DNA of 64,000 nucleotides from Cunninghamia lanceolata (taxonomy: Eukaryota > Streptophyta > Pinopsida > Cupressales > Cupressaceae), in contig BSBN01000850.1 in the NCBI GenBank assembly GCA_027924645.1, positions 1,488,001 through 1,552,000 on the forward strand, in the 5' to 3' direction. The notes under the pieces are model-generated. The model was not told the DNA's origin. It did no database searches and was given only the letters and a program-made list of their open reading frames with translations. Each line of letters opens with the position of its first letter. The stretch's first letter is position 1. Shown here piece by piece: positions 59,920 through 64,000 of the stretch. Position numbers and translations under genes: made by a program.

Positions 59920-60864
59920 CTACAAAGAGGCCCAGTCACTGTCATAAGGCTGAACTTTCTTCTTCAATGCCTCAAACACCCAGTCCAAATCAAAAATATC
60001 CTTATAAGAGAAACTTTGAAGGCTCCCAAAAACAACTTTGATTTGGAATTCCAATTGTGTGAGAGGCTACAAAACTGCTTCCACCTCTACAATACTAGGT
60101 GTTTGGCTCAAATTTGCAAATGTTGCTTGATCATTTTGCCTGTTAATTAACAGGGCTTTGATTTGATCCTCAATCAGTACTATAGAATTATCTATAAATG
60201 GGGAGGGGAGTCCTAACCGGACTAGATTTTTAATGTGTCCTTTCATTTCTTTAAGCACCTATTTCAAGGCATCCAAATGAGCCTTGCTTTTGAGAGCCAT
60301 CATGTTCTAACTCAGAAACTCATTTACCTGCACCGCAACAGTTCTTCTATTATCGAATCCAACTACTTGAAGGGTCTCCTTTGAAGAACTATACAATTTA
60401 TGCACCAGTAGCTTTGATTCGGTCAACTTGGGAGACACAGAAGATAGGCTTTGTTCAATAGCTAATCCAACCTCCACACTAAGACTCTGGGCATCTGAAA
60501 TAAATTTGAGTACGAGCTTGAGCTTTGAAATCTCTTTTGAAATGTGCCCCCAATATGACACATATAATTCTTGAATAATGGGAAAACTACTCATCATAGG
60601 AGGTTGTTGTGTGAGTTCATGCTTAAGTTGAAGGATTTGCTTCTCCTTGGCTTGAATCTCCTCTTGCAACTACTTGATTACATCACTTTGCTCTATGAGG
60701 CTAGTATGCAGTTGCATCAATTTAGTGTGGTTATCGCTGAGGGTCTTTTCTATCGAGTTCTTTTCTTGTTGTAGGGTCACATTCAAGGCTTGCATCATAT
60801 CTAGGTGTACCTTCAATCCAACACTCCTGGCATGTTCTACCTGCAATGATTCCTTAGAAACCAT
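59920..60864 (-). pseudogene. Coiled-coil protein pseudogene with four internal TAG stops
   Basis: One frame runs from ATG at 60864 to TAG at 59920-59922, about 314 codons, with internal TAGs at 60670, 60307, 60259 and 60067 (low coordinates of each codon) and no frameshift. The N-terminal third is a coiled coil (LQEEIQAKEKQILQLKHELT). Later parts include KLTESKLLVHKLYSSSKETL and FSYKDIFDLDWVFEALKKK. No domain recognised. A retroelement accessory or gag-like protein is likely from context, but a host pseudogene is not excluded. The TAGs are each one C-to-T step from CAG. Confidence 0.6.
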
Positions 60865-61089
60865 GTGTTGTCCAGTCTAAAATTACCAATTCCAAAATGC
60901 CTTATTTTGCCCCAAAAATCCATTAAAAGTTTCCACTTCACCTTTATGCCCAAATGCCTCATATATAACCGATGAGAGAGATCTTTTATAGGGATTTTTA
61001 GTTAAAAATTTGACTAAGTGTCTATTCTCCATGTTCCCCTTTTTCTATTTGAAAATTTCATTCTTTTTTGCGTTCAATGGGTGAATCAA

Positions 61090-61125
61090 CGAATTTCTGA
61101 ACTAGTGAACTAGTTCAGAAGTTCG
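61090..61125. repeat. 36-bp near-perfect palindrome
   Basis: Arms of 17 bases (CGAATTTCTGAACTAGT and ACTAGTTCAGAAGTTCG) separated by GA, with a single mismatch that still allows a G-T pair. Located upstream (in minus orientation) of the 59920-60864 pseudogene. Confidence 0.9.
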
Positions 61126-61329
61126 CCAATTCCCTGACTAATCGATATAGTGTCAAGAAGTCTCGTAGAGCTGAAAAAAGATAATGGTTGTAGCCACAGA
61201 AAGAGTCTTTAGTCTGCGAAGTGGTATGTTTGAGAGCCCATGAGTTCACCGACTATGCTGTTCAATAGATAGGTTATTTGGTGATAGTGAAAAAGGAAGG
61301 GCTCAGGCTCAGTTTGAAATATTGAATAA

Positions 61330-62200
61330 TTGCTGATAAGGTGAATAATAAAAGATGAACAAAGTTTGGCCTAGAGAATTTTTGCTGATAGGACAAGTTT
61401 GTTTGATAGCGCCAAATAGGGAAATGATGAAGGAAAAAAGAGAGTTTGGCAAATGATAGATTTTCTGATAAAGGCAAAATGCAAAGTGGCTAAGGCAAAA
61501 TGGTCATTGGAAGGAGCTTTGTCAGGGAACCAATGGAAGGCCGAACTTATCAATAAGTTTGAAATTATCGAAGTTCACCAATAAGGCAATCCGCTGATAA
61601 GGAGATCTGCCAATAAGGCAAAAAAGAAAAAAGGAAAAGGAGAAGTGGAATGTAGTTCAGCAAAATCTAAATTTGCTGACAAAAGGGCCAAATGTGCAGT
61701 AAGGGCAAGTTTGATAAAATGGATTTTTGCCGATAAAGGGGGCAAATAGATAGTAGAATGTGATTTAGCAAATGGCATTTTTTTAATAAAGTAAAAGAGT
61801 GGAAGAAATTGGCCTAGTTCATGAAAGGGAAAATTTTTTGACTAAAGGGGCCTAGTTCAAAATGTGGAGGAATTGCCAACAAAGATGGATTGGTTCAAGA
61901 ATTTTGATTTTTGCCAACTAAGGGCTAAGAAGGCCTTAGTTTGTAAAAGTTGTAATTCACTGACAAGGTAGACAAAATGAGGAGACAAAAGGAAAAAGTT
62001 TGAAAAATATAAAATTCGCCAGTAAGGTAGATGGAGAAGAGAATGAGAAGACAAGCCAGGTTCAAGAATATGAATTTTTGCCGATAAGGCATAAAAAGGA
62101 GCTAAAGATAAAGAAGAAAAGGAAGTTGTCTCCATAGTTCAAAAATGTGACAATTTGCCAATAGAGGGCAAAATGGCCTAGTTCAGAAAAATCACCTTTT
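61330..62200. repeat. Array of degenerate TTTGCCGATAAGGGCAAA-like motifs
   Basis: At least a dozen variants of (T)TTGCYRATAAGG(GC), e.g. near 61333, 61384, 61579, 61594, 61609, 61674, 61727, 61875, 61914, 62009, 62078 and 62153. Several are followed within 10 bases by GGCAAA, forming short hairpins TTTGCC...GGCAAA (e.g. 61727-61746, 62153-62171). Spacing is irregular, 15-80 bases. Confidence 0.65.
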
Positions 62201-62355
62201 CTTGACTGAAGCATGAAATGAGGAGAAAATGCAAGTGACAAGTAGAAGAAGTGATTTTTTGATGAAAGTCCCAGAAATGTAAAAGGGTGAGTCTGTGATG
62301 AGAAAACTCTATCGATTGGGTGAGGTCGGGTATAAGGCATGATTGCAGGAGTTAG

Positions 62356-62589
62356 GGTACCTTGCTGGTGGCTAGAACAGTGTATGCTGTCAATGCACAA
62401 GTACTCAAATTTAATGAGGATGATGTGTTCCAGTATCCATATCTTCTACAGTACCCTCAAGGATCAATATCAATATGCAGGGCACGGGCACCCAAAATAT
62501 ATGTTGATTCTTCTGACGGATGGCCATGCACCTCATTCATTGCAACGAGTTTCTTGTTGGCTAGTTTTCCATGCCCTAGGATACACAAT
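62356..62589 (+). CDS. Isolated exon-like segment of an unrecognised gene
   Basis: 78 codons open between GTTAG (acceptor-like, 62351-62355, with an upstream in-frame stop at 62353) and GTGAGT at 62590-62595, a strong plant donor. Both edges are phase 0. The encoded segment contains VLKFNEDDVFQYPYLLQYP, SISICRARAPKIYVDSSDGW and CTSFIATSFLLASFPCPRIH. Its composition (Cys, Trp, Tyr, Pro; balanced codons) is unlike the retroelement frames nearby. I do not recognise the protein. If real, flanking exons must lie outside this window or be very short, consistent with giant introns in conifers. Alternatives: a captured exon or a chance frame. Confidence 0.45.
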
Positions 62590-63529
62590 GTGAGTTGATT
62601 GGTATATATACATGTTTGAAAGACATTCTCAGGGTTTCTCACTAAGCCAATTGTTTGGTCTAGGAGAGCCTAAGGATTTTCTCTGGCATCAACACATGAT
62701 TTGTCTAGTTTGTAAGTGAAGTGATATGTTCAGTATAGAGTAGGAAGGTTATGTAAAGTAGATTTGAATGTAATAGTATGTCTCCACAAGAGTTTGTAAT
62801 GATTTGGTAAATATATAATTGCAATTATGTATTTTCCTTTGCCACATTTGCTGGTATGAATATAACAGATATTTGGAGATGTGTGACAGCATCCAAGATA
62901 ATACAAGACTTTGTATTTGCCATCATTTTGTTACATAGGAATCATTGCAATTCTCTTTTTGGTTATTAAGTATGTCCATTGTATGAAGATCTATCTAAAG
63001 TCATATATGTGAATGACTGTCTAGTTCTGGTGATCATTTACTATGTGTTTCCTTTCTTCCTTGCATTCTACAACTCTGTTGCCAAATGGAATAGGCGCTG
63101 GTCCATCTTGGAGAGGGACCAATCACTCTTAAATCATTCACCTGTGGTTTAGGGGAAAAACCATCTTTCATGTGCATGTACATTCACACAGTTGAATCAA
63201 CTATATAGGGGTTACATTATAGCCAGTCATTCTTGACTTAGTGATAGTTTTGGGGTCAAGATGATGAGTTGGGTTTGGTTGTCTAGTTATTTTAGTTGTT
63301 CATCTAGTTTTGATGTCAATACTTGCTTAGGTATACCCTTTATAATATCCCTCTAGAGTCTAAGTTGAACTCTAAGTGCAAAGGAGTCAACCCACTCCTG
63401 TTAGTTGGCCAAAATCACCCTCAACTTGTTGTTAAACCTTTTCCTATCACCTTGATGGTAATCCCTGGCCTAGGTAATTTAGGAAGGTTTTAGAGTTTTG
63501 GGTTGCAACTATTTTGGGTCCCAACAGAA
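62590..63529. other. Spacer or intron; possible LTR end
   Basis: No coding region seen. The sequence ending CCCAACA at 63526 may be the 3' end of an LTR because a PBS-like site follows, but its start was not found. Confidence 0.35.
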
Positions 63530-63549
63530 TGGTGTTGTTGTCAGGGATA
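63530..63549 (+). promoter_or_regulatory. Decayed Asp-tRNA type primer-binding site
   Basis: TGGTGTTGTTGTCAGGGATA differs from the tRNA-Asp complement used by many Athila/Tat-like gypsy elements (TGGCGCCGTTGCCGGGGA) only by transitions. It sits four bases after a possible LTR end (CCCAACA). Confidence 0.5.
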
Positions 63550-63593
63550 AAGTTACATTAGCCATTGTCGGGGATAAAGTTACATTAGTCATT
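63540..63593. repeat. 27-bp direct repeat, two copies
   Basis: GTCAGGGATAAAGTTACATT at 63540 and GTCGGGGATAAAGTTACATT at 63567, each followed by AGYCATT. Confidence 0.85.
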
Positions 63594-63626
63594 GCCAGGT
63601 TTTTGGCATATGGATTATTTTGCATG

Positions 63627-63870
63627 CCCCTGTAACAACAAGTTTGTAGTGGTGCAGTTTGTTGTTGTGTGTAAGTTTGGCAGCATGTCAACTTACATGA
63701 ATATTTTGACGCCGTTGTCGGGGAGGATTTGAAAGGTTGAAGAATTTGAAGACCCCTATAACAGCCATTGCTGAGTGTAGTCTATTGTCATGGGTAAGTT
63801 GGGCAGCCCTTCAACTTATGCCAATAGATTGGCACTGATGTGCTTCTACGCTAAAAGATTTGAAGACTCT
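63627..63870 (+). repeat. About 125-bp tandem repeat carrying PBS-like sites
   Basis: Two units start with CCCCTRTAACA at 63627 and 63753 and share GGTAAGTTKGGCAGC..TCAACTTA. The first contains TGACGCCGTTGTCGGGGA (63707-63724), two differences from the tRNA-Asp PBS; the second has a strongly decayed counterpart at 63830 (TGGCACTGATG). Likely the leader of an Athila/Tat-like element extending right of the window. Confidence 0.55.
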
Positions 63871-64000
63871 GCTAGTGTGAGCAACCCAGAATTAGTTTTG
63901 AAGCCTTGAAGATTGTCACGCTTCAAGGTATTTCCTCATTTAGTGAGGTGGTGAATCTATTATCAAAAGAAACAATGTCTTGTTGTTGTGTTCATGTTTC

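Noticed and set aside
1..64000. CRISPR arrays, tRNA or rRNA genes, bacterial operons
   Set aside because: No regularly spaced identical repeats, no cloverleaf or rRNA-like sequence noticed, and the content is typical of plant nuclear retroelements.

Overview
The window looks like intergenic or intronic DNA from a large, repeat-dominated seed-plant nuclear genome, most likely a conifer or other gymnosperm. This rests on inference: long, nested, mostly decayed LTR retrotransposons, very low gene density, AT-rich spacers and CpG loss in the older copies. No bacterial, organellar or rRNA/tRNA signal was seen, and no complete host gene. The only good candidate for host coding sequence is one isolated exon-like segment near 62.36-62.59 kb (+).

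Layout. 1-10784: right part of a decayed Copia-like element (B) carrying a gag remnant and a large extra ORF. Its ORF is split by a 5.6-kb non-coding insertion (N, 2578-8188, TG...CA ends, GAAAT target duplication). 12376-20265: minus-strand Ty3/gypsy-type element (C) with gag but no recognisable pol, inserted in degenerate tandem sequence. 22115-29422: minus-strand gypsy element (D) with decayed gag-PR-RT-RH-IN, PBS and TTTCC target duplication. 32815-45256: plus-strand gypsy element (E) with unusually long LTRs (about 3.57 kb), a decayed full pol with a chromodomain-like tail, and AAGAA target duplication. 45.7-47.6 kb: minus-strand remains of another gypsy polyprotein. 48.4-49.18 and 56.59-57.3 kb: two halves of a decayed LINE ORF1-like gene, split by element A (49184-56581), a young plus-strand relative of B with AGGAT duplication. 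57.5-64 kb: spacer with a 65-bp tandem repeat, a coiled-coil pseudogene on the minus strand, a 36-bp palindrome, an array of degenerate hairpin-like motifs, the exon candidate, and tandem PBS-like sites.

The most notable system is the A/B family. Copia-like termini (TGTTGG...CAACA, initiator-Met PBS, AAAGGGGGAGA PPT) enclose two ORFs. One is a 392-aa coiled-coil protein with four CCHC knuckles (a gag lacking its capsid part). The other is a 1027-aa protein of unknown function. There is no protease, integrase or reverse transcriptase. Both copies keep the same order and the same pair of potential stem-loops around the polypurine tract, so this is a propagating non-autonomous family and not a one-off deletion. 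A would have to be mobilised in trans by an autonomous partner, which is not in this window.
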